NCBI RefSeq assembly: GCF_004328665.1
Contig: NZ_CP019770.1
Location: 1,302,001 to 1,366,000 of the forward strand
Reading direction: 5' to 3'
DNA length: 64,000 bases
Source of the DNA: Pseudoalteromonas sp. DL-6
GTDB taxonomy: Bacteria; Pseudomonadota; Gammaproteobacteria; Enterobacterales; Alteromonadaceae
A model generated the notes under the pieces. That model saw only the letters and a list, made by a program, of their open reading frames with translations, searched no databases and had not been told where the DNA came from. Within the stretch, counting starts at the first letter, position 1. Every line of letters starts with the position of its first letter. This document shows positions 37,288 to 46,973 of the stretch, in pieces. The translations under genes were made by a program, and so were the position numbers.

Positions 37288-39495
37288 ATGAATACACACT
37301 CTGAAAAACCTAACAACAACGAGGAAGTTATTGATTTAGGTGCTTATCTTAATGTTATTAAGCAAAGTAAATGGAAAATTTTAGGTTTTGCAATTGTAGT
37401 TACCTTGCTTACTATAATGGTTGCATTAACGTTAGTGCCCAAGTATACCGCTAAAGCCACTTTATTGATTGAGTCGGAACAAACCAAAGCGGTAAGCTTT
37501 GATGAAATATATGGCTTAGACTCTACAAAAAAAGAATATTACTTAACCCAGTTTGAAGTCATTAAGTCAAACAGTATTGCCCGTGAGGTAATTACTAAAC
37601 TCAATTTAAAAGATCATCCCGATTTTATTGCTAAACCGTCACTCACCGGTGAGCTAAAAGGCATGATTAAGCAGCTTTTGCCCTTTTTAAATAAAAAAGA
37701 AAGTTCTGATCTTAGCGAAGAAGAGCAAGCAGAGCGCGAGATGTTAGGTTTGCTTGCTGCATTCAAGTCACGTTTGAGTGTGTCTCCTATAATGAAAACG
37801 CAATTAGTGCGTGTAAGTTTTGAGTCGAGCGACCCTAAGCTTGCAGCATTGGTAGCTAATACAGTAGGCGAGGTTTACATAGAAAGCCAAATGCGCGCTA
37901 AAATGGGTATTACCCAGCAGGCATCGAGTTGGTTAAACACCCGTTTATCTGAACTACGTATACAACTAGATAGCTCAGAAGTGCGTTTACAAGCTTACCG
38001 AGAAGAGCAAAAATTGGTTGATATAGAAGGTATAGCAGGGCTTGTTACCCAAGAGCTGGAGCAAACCTCAAAGCAGCTAGTAGATGCGCGAGCGACTAAA
38101 AATAACCTAGAAAGCATTAACCGTGTTATTAGCGAATATGGCAACGATAACATAGAGCTATTGGGTAGCATGCCTGAAATTACCTCACACCGCGTAATAC
38201 AAGACGTTAAACGTGAAGTTGTACTGGTTGAACGAAAGGTAAGTGAGCTGGGCGAGGTTTATGGTTCTAAACATCCTAAAATGATTTCAGCTAAATCTGA
38301 GCTTGCCACGGTTAAAACTAACCTCAACAAGCAAATTAAAGGGTTAATTACCGGTATTGAAAAGGAGCTGAACAGAACAACTCGTACTGTAAATGCGCTT
38401 GAACGTGATTTAGCTAAAATTCGTGCTGAGTATCAAGACATCACCCGTAAAGAAACCCAATATAACCAACTAAAGCGTGAAGTAGAAACAAACCGTAATA
38501 TTTTTAATACCTTTTTATCTCGCTCTAAAGAAACCGAAGTAACCAGTGATTTTAGCTCTGCAGCTGCACGCTTTACAGATCGTGCTTATGCACCAAGGAA
38601 CCCTAGTAAACCTAACAAAAAGTTAATTGTTATTTTAGCCTTTGTGGCTAGTTTTGGGTTTGCAGTGGTAATGACCTTTGTTTTTGATGCCTTAAATGAC
38701 ACAGTTAAAAACAAAAACGATGTCGAAAATAAACTCGCACAGCGCATGTTAGGATTATTACCGCATGTTGTAGTGCCTAAAAAGAGCTTTTTCCCGATAC
38801 ATGCTTATTTAGAAGATACCTATCGTCGCTTTGCTGAGTCGGTACGTACCTTACGCACTAGTTTATTGCTAACTCAATTAGATAGAGCGCATCAAGTTAT
38901 TGCGGTTACCTCTACCTCACCAGGAGAGGGTAAAACCACCACCTCTGCTAATTTAGCGATGTCGTTGGCACAAATGGGCAAGGTATTACTAATTGATGCC
39001 GATTTACGTAAACCAACGTTAGCTAAACGTTTTGATATACCGGTATTTCACCCTGGTTTAAGTAATTTAATGATAGGTACTGAGCAACTAACTGAGTGTG
39101 TACATGTTGATACGCAATCGGGTGTCACTATTATGCCAAGCGGGCAAATACCGTCGAATCCGCTTGAGCTTTTATCAAACCCACGCTTTGCTGAGTTACT
39201 TAGCGAGTTAAAAACGCAGTACGATCACATTATTGTTGATACACCGCCTACACAAGCAGTGAGCGATGCATTGGTAATCGCACAAAGTGTTGATTCGGTA
39301 GTATATGTTGTTAAATCTGACATAACCCGTATTAAACCAATTACAGCCGGCCTTGAGCGTTTATTTGAAGTAAAAGCCCATGTTGCTGGTGTGGTACTTA
39401 ACCAGGTAGATATGAGCAAATCTAAAGATGAGCATAGTCATGGTTACTATGATTATTACGATTACTCACAGCAACCTGCAAAGCCTCAAGTGTAA
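37288..39495 (+). CDS. Wzc-like chain-length regulator and bacterial tyrosine kinase
   Basis: A 735-residue inner-membrane protein. Helix 1 spans about 31-53, a long periplasmic coiled-coil Wzz domain follows, helix 2 spans about 448-468 after the proline-rich APRNPSKPNKK. The cytoplasmic BY-kinase domain has Walker A STSPGEGKTTT (about 542-552), Walker A' VLLIDADLRKP (about 565-575) and Walker B IIVDTPP. The tail HGYYDYYDYSQ (from about 716) is the tyrosine cluster that is autophosphorylated. It controls polymer length with Wzy and export with Wza. The phosphatase gene follows by 12 bases. Confidence 0.95.
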   Translation: MNTHSEKPNNNEEVIDLGAYLNVIKQSKWKILGFAIVVTLLTIMVALTLVPKYTAKATLLIESEQTKAVSFDEIYGLDSTKKEYYLTQFEVIKSNSIAREVITKLNLKDHPDFIAKPSLTGELKGMIKQLLPFLNKKESSDLSEEEQAEREMLGLLAAFKSRLSVSPIMKTQLVRVSFESSDPKLAALVANTVGEVYIESQMRAKMGITQQASSWLNTRLSELRIQLDSSEVRLQAYREEQKLVDIEGIAGLVTQELEQTSKQLVDARATKNNLESINRVISEYGNDNIELLGSMPEITSHRVIQDVKREVVLVERKVSELGEVYGSKHPKMISAKSELATVKTNLNKQIKGLITGIEKELNRTTRTVNALERDLAKIRAEYQDITRKETQYNQLKREVETNRNIFNTFLSRSKETEVTSDFSSAAARFTDRAYAPRNPSKPNKKLIVILAFVASFGFAVVMTFVFDALNDTVKNKNDVENKLAQRMLGLLPHVVVPKKSFFPIHAYLEDTYRRFAESVRTLRTSLLLTQLDRAHQVIAVTSTSPGEGKTTTSANLAMSLAQMGKVLLIDADLRKPTLAKRFDIPVFHPGLSNLMIGTEQLTECVHVDTQSGVTIMPSGQIPSNPLELLSNPRFAELLSELKTQYDHIIVDTPPTQAVSDALVIAQSVDSVVYVVKSDITRIKPITAGLERLFEVKAHVAGVVLNQVDMSKSKDEHSHGYYDYYDYSQQPAKPQV

Positions 39496-39507
39496 TTAAG
39501 TTAATTT

Positions 39508-40236
39508 ATGATTGATATTCATACGCATATATTGCCGGGTATTGATGATGGCGCTAAAGATTTAACTGAATCTTTAGCGCTTTTAAAATTGGCTGAAAAC
39601 GATGGCGTTACTCACATGGTGGCAACGCCACATATACATGTGGGTCGCTTTAACAATGCGACTGCTCAAATACAAAACGATTTAGAAAGTTTAAAGCTAC
39701 AGGCGGATAAAGAAGGTATTAATGTTAAATTAGCTGCTGCTGCTGAAGTACGTTTAGACGTAGAGCTTATGGCAATGGTGATGGCTAATAAACTGCCTTT
39801 TATTGGTAAAATAGCAGACAAAAACGTGTTGTTATTAGAGCTACCGCATTCACACATGCCGCAAGGTTACGATAAGTTTATTCAGTGGCTCGCTAAACAA
39901 AATATACGCGTTATTATTCCGCACCCAGAGCGTAATCGCGATATTCAGTCAAACCTTTATTATATTCAACACTTAAACCAATTAGGCTGTGATTTTCAGC
40001 TAACGGCATCGAGTATTGAAGGCGAGTGGGGCGAAAGCGCACAAACGATAGCGTTACAAATGCTAAAAGATGGGTTAGTGAACTATGTTGCCTCTGATGC
40101 TCACTCAATAAAGCGCCGACCGCCTATTTTAAGCCAAGCTAGAAAAACAGTTTCGCAGTTAATAGGTGAAGAGCAGGCCACAACCCTTTTTGTAACTAAC
40201 CCGCTGCAGCTAACTGAGTGCTTATTTAATGGCTAA
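39508..40236 (+). CDS. CpsB/YwqE-type tyrosine-protein phosphatase (PHP fold)
   Basis: A 242-residue metal-dependent PHP phosphatase, the kind that dephosphorylates BY-kinases in Gram-positive capsule loci. Metal-site motifs: DIHTHILPGIDDGAKD (residues 3-18), ATPHIHVGRF, HPERNRDI (from 139) and SDAHS (from about 196). It takes the place of the low-molecular-weight phosphatase Wzb that usually accompanies Wzc in Gram-negative bacteria. It overlaps the next gene by eight bases. Confidence 0.92.
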   Translation: MIDIHTHILPGIDDGAKDLTESLALLKLAENDGVTHMVATPHIHVGRFNNATAQIQNDLESLKLQADKEGINVKLAAAAEVRLDVELMAMVMANKLPFIGKIADKNVLLLELPHSHMPQGYDKFIQWLAKQNIRVIIPHPERNRDIQSNLYYIQHLNQLGCDFQLTASSIEGEWGESAQTIALQMLKDGLVNYVASDAHSIKRRPPILSQARKTVSQLIGEEQATTLFVTNPLQLTECLFNG

Positions 40237-40942
40237 ATTAAACATGTTAAAGGTAGTGCCTGCTGTTACTTTAACTATGGTAGTGCTTGTAATCGTTTAT
40301 ATGAGTATGCAAAGTATGCGCGCTAATGCGTGGTACTTTAATGCACTTAATATAGTGCAAGAGTCGGATGGTGCTTTATCTGGTTCATCGCTTCAAGCCG
40401 CAGAGAATGCGATTACATTGGCTACCAATATGGATCCTGATCATCCTCATTATTGGCATTTTTTAGCCCATATAAAAATGTTAGGTTTAACCGGCACTGA
40501 TACAACATCAAGCGAGCAAGCCGAACATACTCAGCAAGTATATAAACAAGCTGAGCAAGCGTTGTTAAAGTCGGTTGAGTTAAGGCAAGCTTGGGCGCTA
40601 ACTTGGATAAGTTTGGCACAAGTAGTAAGTTATCAAGAGGGGCCTACCGAGCGGGTATATAATTATATTCAGCAAGCTAAAAAAGTTGGCCCGTATAAGT
40701 TAGATGTTCACTTAGCTATTATTCAAATTGCGTTAATGCATTGGCATGATCTATCACCCACCTACAAAGCCCTTTATGTGAACGAACTAAAATTAGCTTC
40801 TAAATATGGTTATAAATTTTATGATGTATTTAGTATGGCTGAGCAAATGAATCGCTTGCCAATAGTGTGTTTATCGCTTCAATTTGGTTCTCATTATGAG
40901 GCGGTTAGAGGCAGTTGGATGTTTAATAAATACTGTGGTTAA
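40229..40942 (+). CDS. VpsP-like polysaccharide biosynthesis protein
   Basis: A 237-residue protein with one N-terminal membrane helix (about 10-27) and a helical TPR-like remainder: AAENAITLATNMDPDHPHYWHFLAHI, QAWALTWISLAQV, YNYIQQAKKVGPY. It resembles VpsP-family proteins of vibrio exopolysaccharide loci; their exact task is not known. It probably faces the periplasm as an assembly factor. It is the last gene of the locus, overlapping the phosphatase gene by eight bases, and repeat cluster B begins a few bases after its stop. Confidence 0.75.
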   Translation: MAKLNMLKVVPAVTLTMVVLVIVYMSMQSMRANAWYFNALNIVQESDGALSGSSLQAAENAITLATNMDPDHPHYWHFLAHIKMLGLTGTDTTSSEQAEHTQQVYKQAEQALLKSVELRQAWALTWISLAQVVSYQEGPTERVYNYIQQAKKVGPYKLDVHLAIIQIALMHWHDLSPTYKALYVNELKLASKYGYKFYDVFSMAEQMNRLPIVCLSLQFGSHYEAVRGSWMFNKYCG

Positions 40943-40949
40943 AACACGA

Positions 40950-42110
40950 GCCACGGGCTTCGAGTAACGGGTTTCGGGCCTTGAGCCTCGCAGCTCGTTT
41001 ACTCTGAACTTTAACTTTTTTTGAACCACAGAGAACAGCGAGGCGCTTTTTGCTGCACAGAGGGAAAGCTTCAATTGCGAAAATCTAATAATTAACAACA
41101 GTTCTTTAACCTTTGTCTTTAATTACTTTCTCTGTTTTTTCCTATCCTCTGTGGCCCCAGGTCCGGTTGTCCGATCCCCGCAACCCGTTAACTCTCGACT
41201 TTAACCTTTTTTGAACCACAGAGAACACCGAGGCTCTTCGCGCTGGACAGAGAAAAAGCTTCAATTTTGGAAATCCAATAACTAACAACAATTCTTTAAC
41301 CTTTTTCTTTAATCACTTTCTCTGTGTGCTCCTATCCTCTGTGGTAAATAAATCACCAAGATCTTATTGTAAAGCTCGCGGCGGGTTGCGAGATTAAGTT
41401 AGTAAACCAGCCCCTGCAGCTCGTTTACTCTGAACTCTAACCTTTTTTTGAACCACAGAGAGCACCGAGGCGCTTCGCGCTGCACAGAGAAAGAGCTTCA
41501 ATTTTGGAAATCTAATAACTAAGAACAGTTCTTTAACCTTTGTCTTTAATCACTTTCTCTGTGTGCTCCTATCCTCTGTGGTAAATAAATCTTTAAGAGC
41601 TTATTGTAATGCCCAGGTCCGGTTGTCCGATCCCCACAACCCGTTAACTCTCGACTTTAACCTTTTTTGAACCACAGAGAACACCGAGGCCCTTCGCGCT
41701 GCACAGAGAAAGAGCTTCAATTTTGGAAATCTAATTACTAACAACAGTTCTTTAATCTTTGTCTTTAATTACTTTCTATGTTTTCTCCTATCCTCTGTCG
41801 TAAATAAATCTTTAAGAGCTTATTGTAATGCTCAGGTCCGGTTGTCCGATCCCCGTAACCCGTTAGCTATCTCCTAAAACCTTTTTTTGAACCACAGAGA
41901 GCACCGAGGCGCTTCGCGCTGCACAGAGAAAGAGCTTTAATTGCGAAAATCTAATAACTAACAACAGTTCTTTAATCTTTGTCTTTAATCACTTCCTCTG
42001 TTTTCTCCTATCCTCTGTGGTAAATAAATCACTAAGTTCTTATTGTAATAATAGGGCTGGGTGAGTGACTAAGCTCGTAACCCGACTCTCGCAGCCCGTT
42101 AACTTTCGCC
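40950..42110. repeat. Repeat cluster B: five ACCACAGAG...CTCTGTGGT elements, no gene
   Basis: Five units of about 130 bases with the same ends as cluster A lie at 41025-41154, 41215-41345, 41452-41582, 41671-41801 and 41891-42021. The interior differs from cluster A (a GCTTCAATTTTGGAAATC-type segment instead of the AATACAAAGTATTTGC-type segment). Spacers share GGTCCGGTTGTCCGATCCCC and CCCGTTAACTCTCGACTTTAACC. End mutations are seen in units 1 (final T to C) and 4 (CTCTGTCGT). The last stretch, CTCGTAACCCGACTCTCGCAG and on, nearly repeats the end of cluster A at about 12853-12896. Confidence 0.9.
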
Positions 42111-42112
42111 TA

Positions 42113-42149
42113 GACAAAAAAAGACCCAGAGCTATAAGAACTCTGGGTT
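42113..42149 (-). terminator. Terminator of rsmF (minus strand)
   Basis: Read on the minus strand, ACCCAGAG-TTCTTATAG-CTCTGGGT forms an 8-bp stem followed by CTTTTTTTGTC. It lies 187 bases after the rsmF stop. A perfect 18-base palindrome GGGCTCATATGTGAGCCC sits next to it at 42156-42173 and could be a second hairpin. Confidence 0.75.
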
Positions 42150-42335
42150 ATAGAGGGGCTCATATGTGAGCCCTGCGCTAACTAAAGACACTTTCAGATT
42201 CTTAGGGAGAAGAAGAAAGTTATTTAAGTATAGTCAAAAGCTTCAAAAACACATACTTTTGTTCGTTTTTTATACTGCAATAATTACAGTGGGTTACAAT
42301 TGTTATGCACATCTTTATTACACTTAAGTTAGGGT

Positions 42336-43787
42336 TTACTCCCAGTTTATTAACTGCGTATTTTGCACTAAATCCCGAGGTAGTGAGTTTTTAACCTTAT
42401 TTTTTTGCCATTTACCTAAGCCAATCGGGCAATCACATAAAGTTAATATTACTTCACCCGTTGCCTTGACAACGTCATCCAAACGAATGTCTTTGCCATT
42501 AAAGTAATCGCTGGCTTGTTGATTGGTTAATTCCAGTACATTACTTTTACATTGCTTACCAAATACGGTGGCAAACTCGTGAGCGAGGCGCACGCCGTTT
42601 TTATGAATAACGCCTACCTGAATACCTAACCGCGCGTATTTTATTTTATTTTGTACCGCTTCAAATTCATTTGGGAACAGCCAAAGCTCTTTGTCGCGCT
42701 GCATTAAAGTACCTGGCAGGCTTGTTAAACCAAATTGCTTTTTGAGGGAGCTCATAAACGCATCTTGCTGTTTACTGTCAAAGTGGTTAAACGGGAATGC
42801 CCCTTTTTTCACTTTAATGTTTTGGTTTTCGCAGCTGCTGTGCTTTTTAAATTTAGCAATAAAAAAGCCTTCACTATCGAAGGTTTGCGGCCATACATGC
42901 AAATAACCTTGCTCAGTGGTGGCCTTTTCGGCCCCAGGAAAAAGGTCATTTAAAGGCTCTGGCGTAATGTATTCGCCAAATTCCTCCAGCAATGCATCAC
43001 ACACTTGTTGGTTTTCGAGTGGGGTTAATGTACAGGTTGAATAGACCAGTGTACCGCCAGGTTTAAGTGCATAAAATGCGCTTTTAATCAGATCTTTTTG
43101 TACTTGGGCAATAGTAATGTTTGATTCGATAGACCAATTTTTTAGTGCATCACTGTCTTTACGAACCGTGCCTTCACCCGAGCAGGGGGCATCAAGCAAA
43201 ATACTATCAAAGCATTCAAACATGTAATTACCAAATACAACGCCATCAAAATGCGATAACGCACAGTTACCTACACCCATGCGCTTTAATGTGGCACTAA
43301 GCACTTTTAAACGCGACGACGACAGCTCATTTGCAACCAAAACACCTTGATTGTTCATTAGCGCAGCCAGTTGTGAGGTTTTAGAACCTGGTGCCGAGGC
43401 CATATCGAGTACTGTGTTACTGGTTTTTAGGCTTTGTTTTAGTGCCATTGGCGGCAACATTGAGCTTGCCTCTTGTACGTACATAGCGCCGCTTAAATGT
43501 AAGTCGGTATTACCTAGCGCTAAATTTTGCTCTTCATCATTTGGGCGCTCTAGCCAAAAACCTTCATCGCACCATGGAATGGCAGTGAGTTGCCAATTTT
43601 TTTGAGCCGCGTGGCGTTTAAATTCTTCAACACTCATTTTTAATGTATTAACGCGAACAGACTTACGTAAAGGTCGACGACAGGCATTTAAAAAATCATC
43701 TAACGTAAGGTGATCAGGCAGATAAGTTTTTACGTCGTCTATAAATTGCTCTGGGATATAAGTGTTAGCGTCCACGATTTGGCTCAT
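42336..43787 (-). CDS. rsmF: 16S rRNA m5C1407 methyltransferase RsmF
   Basis: RsmF methylates C1407 of 16S rRNA in the 30S subunit. The 483-residue product aligns with E. coli RsmF throughout: [18 protein letters not shown] start, MDxAAAPGSKT-type [16 protein letters not shown], motif [17 protein letters not shown] and motif [15 protein letters not shown] with the two cysteines, and the C-terminal PUA-like part. Start is set at ATG 43787 ([15 protein letters not shown]), which matches the family N-terminus; the ten extra residues of the longer frame do not. It is divergent from the gntR-prp operon. Confidence 0.94.
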   Translation of the reverse strand: MSQIVDANTYIPEQFIDDVKTYLPDHLTLDDFLNACRRPLRKSVRVNTLKMSVEEFKRHAAQKNWQLTAIPWCDEGFWLERPNDEEQNLALGNTDLHLSGAMYVQEASSMLPPMALKQSLKTSNTVLDMASAPGSKTSQLAALMNNQGVLVANELSSSRLKVLSATLKRMGVGNCALSHFDGVVFGNYMFECFDSILLDAPCSGEGTVRKDSDALKNWSIESNITIAQVQKDLIKSAFYALKPGGTLVYSTCTLTPLENQQVCDALLEEFGEYITPEPLNDLFPGAEKATTEQGYLHVWPQTFDSEGFFIAKFKKHSSCENQNIKVKKGAFPFNHFDSKQQDAFMSSLKKQFGLTSLPGTLMQRDKELWLFPNEFEAVQNKIKYARLGIQVGVIHKNGVRLAHEFATVFGKQCKSNVLELTNQQASDYFNGKDIRLDDVVKATGEVILTLCDCPIGLGKWQKNKVKNSLPRDLVQNTQLINWE

Positions 43788-43866
43788 ACAATAAAAATTA
43801 AAGCCGGATAATAGCATTTTTGACGATTTTTTTCAGTGTTAAAAATGAAACAGTAACCCTTTAAAA

Positions 43867-44027
43867 GTGTCGACACCTTATTGAGTAAAACGGCTTAAAT
43901 ACTATTTTTTATTATACTTTTAGCTAATGCTGTCGACAATGTGGTGGTTTTTTATTCATTTTTAGTGTTTTCAGGGTTGACACTGTAGGTTAAAAAGCAC
44001 ATAGTTAAACCATAAATTGTCGACAAT
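43867..44027. promoter_or_regulatory. Three TGTCGACA palindromes upstream of the GntR-prp operon
   Basis: Palindromes occur at 43867-43876 (GTGTCGACAC), 43931-43938 (TGTCGACA) and 44016-44027 (ATTGTCGACAAT, perfect 12 bases). The last ends 13 bases before the GntR start codon, the others 64 and 85 bases further up. The form and place fit operators of the adjacent FCD-type GntR regulator, which would make the operon autoregulated; some sites could also affect divergent rsmF. Confidence 0.75.
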
Positions 44028-44040
44028 ATAAAAATACTTT

Positions 44041-44757
44041 ATGACACAGCACTTTTTAAACGACACCGCAGTTACAACCGCTTCCGATAAAGTGTTTGTA
44101 GATATGCGCCGCGAGATAGTAGAAGGCAGTATTGCACAAGGCAGTAAAATATCAGAGCCAGAGCTTGCAAAGCGTTATGGTGTAAGCCGTGCAACCCTTA
44201 GAGAGGCATTAAACCGTTTAGAGAGCTGTTACTTGGTTGAGCGTAAAGCCAATATAGGTTGTCGCGTTGTGGCGTTGACCGCAGAACGTTTAATTGAAGT
44301 GTATCAAGTGCGTAGTGCCCTTGAAGGACTTGCATGTAGGTTAGCTGCCGACAATATGGAACCAGATGAAGTTCAAGGCTTAAAACAATTACTCAACCAG
44401 CATTTGCACACTCAGCGTGTTAAAGAAGGTGAGTCGTACTATCAAGAAGCCGGCGACTTAGATTTTCATTATCGAATAATTAAAGGCAGTAAAAACGCTC
44501 ACTTAATTCATTTGTTATGCCACGACCTGTACCAATTAATAAGAATGTACCGTGTGCAAATGGGCATGGTTGGGCCACGCGTATCGAAAGCGTTTGACGA
44601 ACATTTAGCGATTATTAACGCCATAGAAAACCATGATGGTGAGCTGGCCGAAATGCTAATGAAGCGCCATATCAGTGCTTCTCAAGCGAATATACAAACA
44701 AAATTTGATGGATATCAACAATCAGTACAAGCCACTCAAAATGAAATGGCAAACTAG
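44041..44757 (+). CDS. GntR/FCD family regulator of the methylcitrate operon
   Basis: A 238-residue transcription factor. The winged-helix domain (about 15-80) includes SEPELAKRYGVSRATLREALNRLE; the C-terminal FCD ligand-binding domain (about 85-215) has conserved Asp/His metal-type residues in AGDLDFHYRII and FDEHLAIINAIENHD. It heads a prpB-prpC-acnD-prpF cluster, so it probably senses a methylcitrate-cycle intermediate and represses the operon through the upstream TGTCGACA sites. This GntR type replaces the sigma-54-dependent PrpR of enterobacteria. Confidence 0.9.
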   Translation: MTQHFLNDTAVTTASDKVFVDMRREIVEGSIAQGSKISEPELAKRYGVSRATLREALNRLESCYLVERKANIGCRVVALTAERLIEVYQVRSALEGLACRLAADNMEPDEVQGLKQLLNQHLHTQRVKEGESYYQEAGDLDFHYRIIKGSKNAHLIHLLCHDLYQLIRMYRVQMGMVGPRVSKAFDEHLAIINAIENHDGELAEMLMKRHISASQANIQTKFDGYQQSVQATQNEMAN

Positions 44758-44827
44758 TACAGATGTAACATTTTTAAAAAATACTAAGCTGCCAAAGAGC
44801 AGCCCCGTTCAAAGTTAGGAGAAGGTA

Positions 44828-45706
44828 ATGTCAGCAGGATTAAAATTTAAACAGGCAATTGCAAATAACCACCCGTTACAGATTGTGGGTACTATAAACG
44901 CTTATACCGCGATGATGGCTGAAAAAATGGGCCATCAGGCTATTTATTTATCGGGTGCGGGTGTGGCTAATGCTTCATTTGGTATGCCAGATTTAGGTAT
45001 GACGAGTCTTGATAACGTGCTTGAAGATATTCGCCGTATTACCGGTGCTAGCGATTTACCTTTGTTAGTGGATGCCGATACAGGTTGGGGCGGGGCGTTT
45101 AATATTGCCCGCACCGTTAAAGAAATGACTAAAGCAGGTGCAGCTGGTTTTCATATTGAAGACCAAGTAGCGCAAAAGCGTTGTGGCCATCGCCCTAATA
45201 AAGAAATAGTTACTCAAGCTGAAATGGTAGATCGTATTAAAGCCGCAGTTGATGCTAAAACCGATAGCGATTTTTACATTATGGCGCGTACTGATGCATT
45301 TCAAAAAGAAGGCTTAAATGCAGCAATAGACCGTGCAGCTGCCTGTGTAGAAGCGGGTGCCGATGCCATTTTTGCAGAAGCCGTTCATGACCTTGCTGAT
45401 TACCAAGCATTTAGCAAAGCGATTAATGTGCCGATTTTAGCCAACATTACTGAGTTTGGCCAAACCCCTATTTACACCAAAGAGCAATTAAGCGATGTGG
45501 GTGTAGAAATGGTGCTTTACCCATTGAGTGCCTTTAGAGCAATGAATAAAGCGGCACTTAATGTGTATTCGGCTATTTTGAATGAAGGGTCGCAACAAAG
45601 CCAAATTGAAAACATGCAAACGCGTGCAGAGCTTTACGACTTTTTAGATTATCACTCGTACGAAAACACGCTCGATAACCTTTTTTCAGCAAAATCTGAC
45701 AAATAA
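44828..45706 (+). CDS. prpB: 2-methylisocitrate lyase
   Basis: PrpB splits 2-methylisocitrate into succinate and pyruvate, the last step of propionyl-CoA use by the methylcitrate cycle. The 292-residue protein has [15 protein letters not shown], the catalytic-loop motif [11 protein letters not shown] (KRCGH with its cysteine), and IMARTDAF, as in E. coli PrpB (296 aa). AGGAGAAGG precedes the ATG. A 25-base gap separates it from prpC. Confidence 0.96.
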   Translation: MSAGLKFKQAIANNHPLQIVGTINAYTAMMAEKMGHQAIYLSGAGVANASFGMPDLGMTSLDNVLEDIRRITGASDLPLLVDADTGWGGAFNIARTVKEMTKAGAAGFHIEDQVAQKRCGHRPNKEIVTQAEMVDRIKAAVDAKTDSDFYIMARTDAFQKEGLNAAIDRAAACVEAGADAIFAEAVHDLADYQAFSKAINVPILANITEFGQTPIYTKEQLSDVGVEMVLYPLSAFRAMNKAALNVYSAILNEGSQQSQIENMQTRAELYDFLDYHSYENTLDNLFSAKSDK

Positions 45707-45731
45707 TAAAAAATTCAACAGGAGACAAATC

Positions 45732-46859
45732 ATGGTAGATAAAGCATTAGGTGGCGCAGGCTTACGTGGCCAAGTAGCAGGACAAACAGCATTATGTACA
45801 GTAGGGCAAACAGGCTCAGGTTTAACTTACTGTGGTTACGACATTAGCGAACTGGCTGAAAAAGCGCAGTTTGAAGAAGTGTCGTTTTTACTTTCACGCG
45901 GCGAGCTACCAACATCAAGCGAACTGGCAGAGTACAAAGCTAAACTTAAAAGTTTACGCGGTTTACCAGAGGCACTAAAAACAGTGCTTGAGAACATTCC
46001 TAAAGACGCACACCCAATGGATGTAATGCGTACAGGCTGTTCTATGTTAGGTAACCTTGAAATGGAAAACGACTTTAACGAAGCAAACGATGCGATTGAC
46101 CGCATGGTGGCAATTTTCCCAAGTATTATTTGTTACTGGTATCGTTTTACTCATGACGGTGTTCGTATTGAAACCCAAACTGATGATGATTCAGTAGGCG
46201 CACACTTTTTAACGCTATTACACGATAAAGCGCCAAGTGAATTATTTGCACAAGTGATGAATGTATCACTAATTTTGTACGCAGAGCATGAATTTAATGC
46301 CTCTACCTTTACCGGTCGCGTATGTGCATCAACGCTTTCTGATATCCATTCTTGTGTAACTGGTGCAATTGGTACCTTACGTGGCCCACTGCATGGTGGC
46401 GCAAACGAAGCAGCCATGGATATGATTGAAAGCTTTAGCAGTGCTGATCAAGCTGAAGACGCGCTTATGGGCATGCTTGAGCGTAAAGATAAAATTATGG
46501 GCTTTGGTCACGCTATTTACCGTGAGTCGGATCCGCGTAATGTTATTATTAAAAAATGGTCTGAAAAATTAGCCGCAGAAGTGGGTGACGATGTGCTTTA
46601 CCCAGTGTCTGTTCGCTGCGAAGAAGTTATGTGGCGTGAGAAGAAGTTATTCTGTAATGCTGACTTTTTCCATGCATCGGCGTACCACTTTATGGGTATT
46701 CCTACCAAGTTGTTTACGCCTATCTTTGTAATGAGCCGTGTAACTGGTTGGACAGCTCACGTAAAAGAGCAGCGCGCAAATAACCGTATTATTCGCCCAA
46801 GTGCTGATTACACAGGGCCAGATGCGCGTAGCTACACGCCAATTGAATCAAGAGGCTAA
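45732..46859 (+). CDS. prpC: 2-methylcitrate synthase
   Basis: PrpC condenses propionyl-CoA with oxaloacetate. The 375-residue citrate-synthase-fold protein starts GLRGQVAGQTALCTVG, and has catalytic-site segments GPLHGGANEAAM, MGFGHAIYRESDPR and the end RIIRPSADYTGPDAR. The short length and TALCTV start separate it from citrate synthase GltA (about 430 aa). AACAGGAGACAAATC precedes the ATG. Confidence 0.96.
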   Translation: MVDKALGGAGLRGQVAGQTALCTVGQTGSGLTYCGYDISELAEKAQFEEVSFLLSRGELPTSSELAEYKAKLKSLRGLPEALKTVLENIPKDAHPMDVMRTGCSMLGNLEMENDFNEANDAIDRMVAIFPSIICYWYRFTHDGVRIETQTDDDSVGAHFLTLLHDKAPSELFAQVMNVSLILYAEHEFNASTFTGRVCASTLSDIHSCVTGAIGTLRGPLHGGANEAAMDMIESFSSADQAEDALMGMLERKDKIMGFGHAIYRESDPRNVIIKKWSEKLAAEVGDDVLYPVSVRCEEVMWREKKLFCNADFFHASAYHFMGIPTKLFTPIFVMSRVTGWTAHVKEQRANNRIIRPSADYTGPDARSYTPIESRG

Positions 46860-46872
46860 TTAGTTAGCGTTT

Positions 46873-46897
46873 AAGGTGAGCCTAGCTCACCTTTTAT
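46873..46897 (+). terminator. Hairpin between prpC and acnD
   Basis: A perfect 9-bp stem AAGGTGAGC-CTA-GCTCACCTT followed by TTATTG lies 13 bases after the prpC stop, in the 114-base gap before acnD. The T run is short, so it may act as a partial terminator or as a transcript stabiliser that sets lower expression of acnD-prpF. Confidence 0.65.
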
Positions 46898-46973
46898 TGT
46901 TTATAGCGTTGATGATTACTCATTTTAGCGCTTTTTCCTTGTTCATCCCCGTCACCAAATTAGCGAATTTATT

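Noticed and set aside
41025..42021. Possible CRISPR array in cluster B
   Set aside because: Units are about 130 bases with diverging interiors and inverted ends; there are no short identical repeats with unique spacers and no cas genes.
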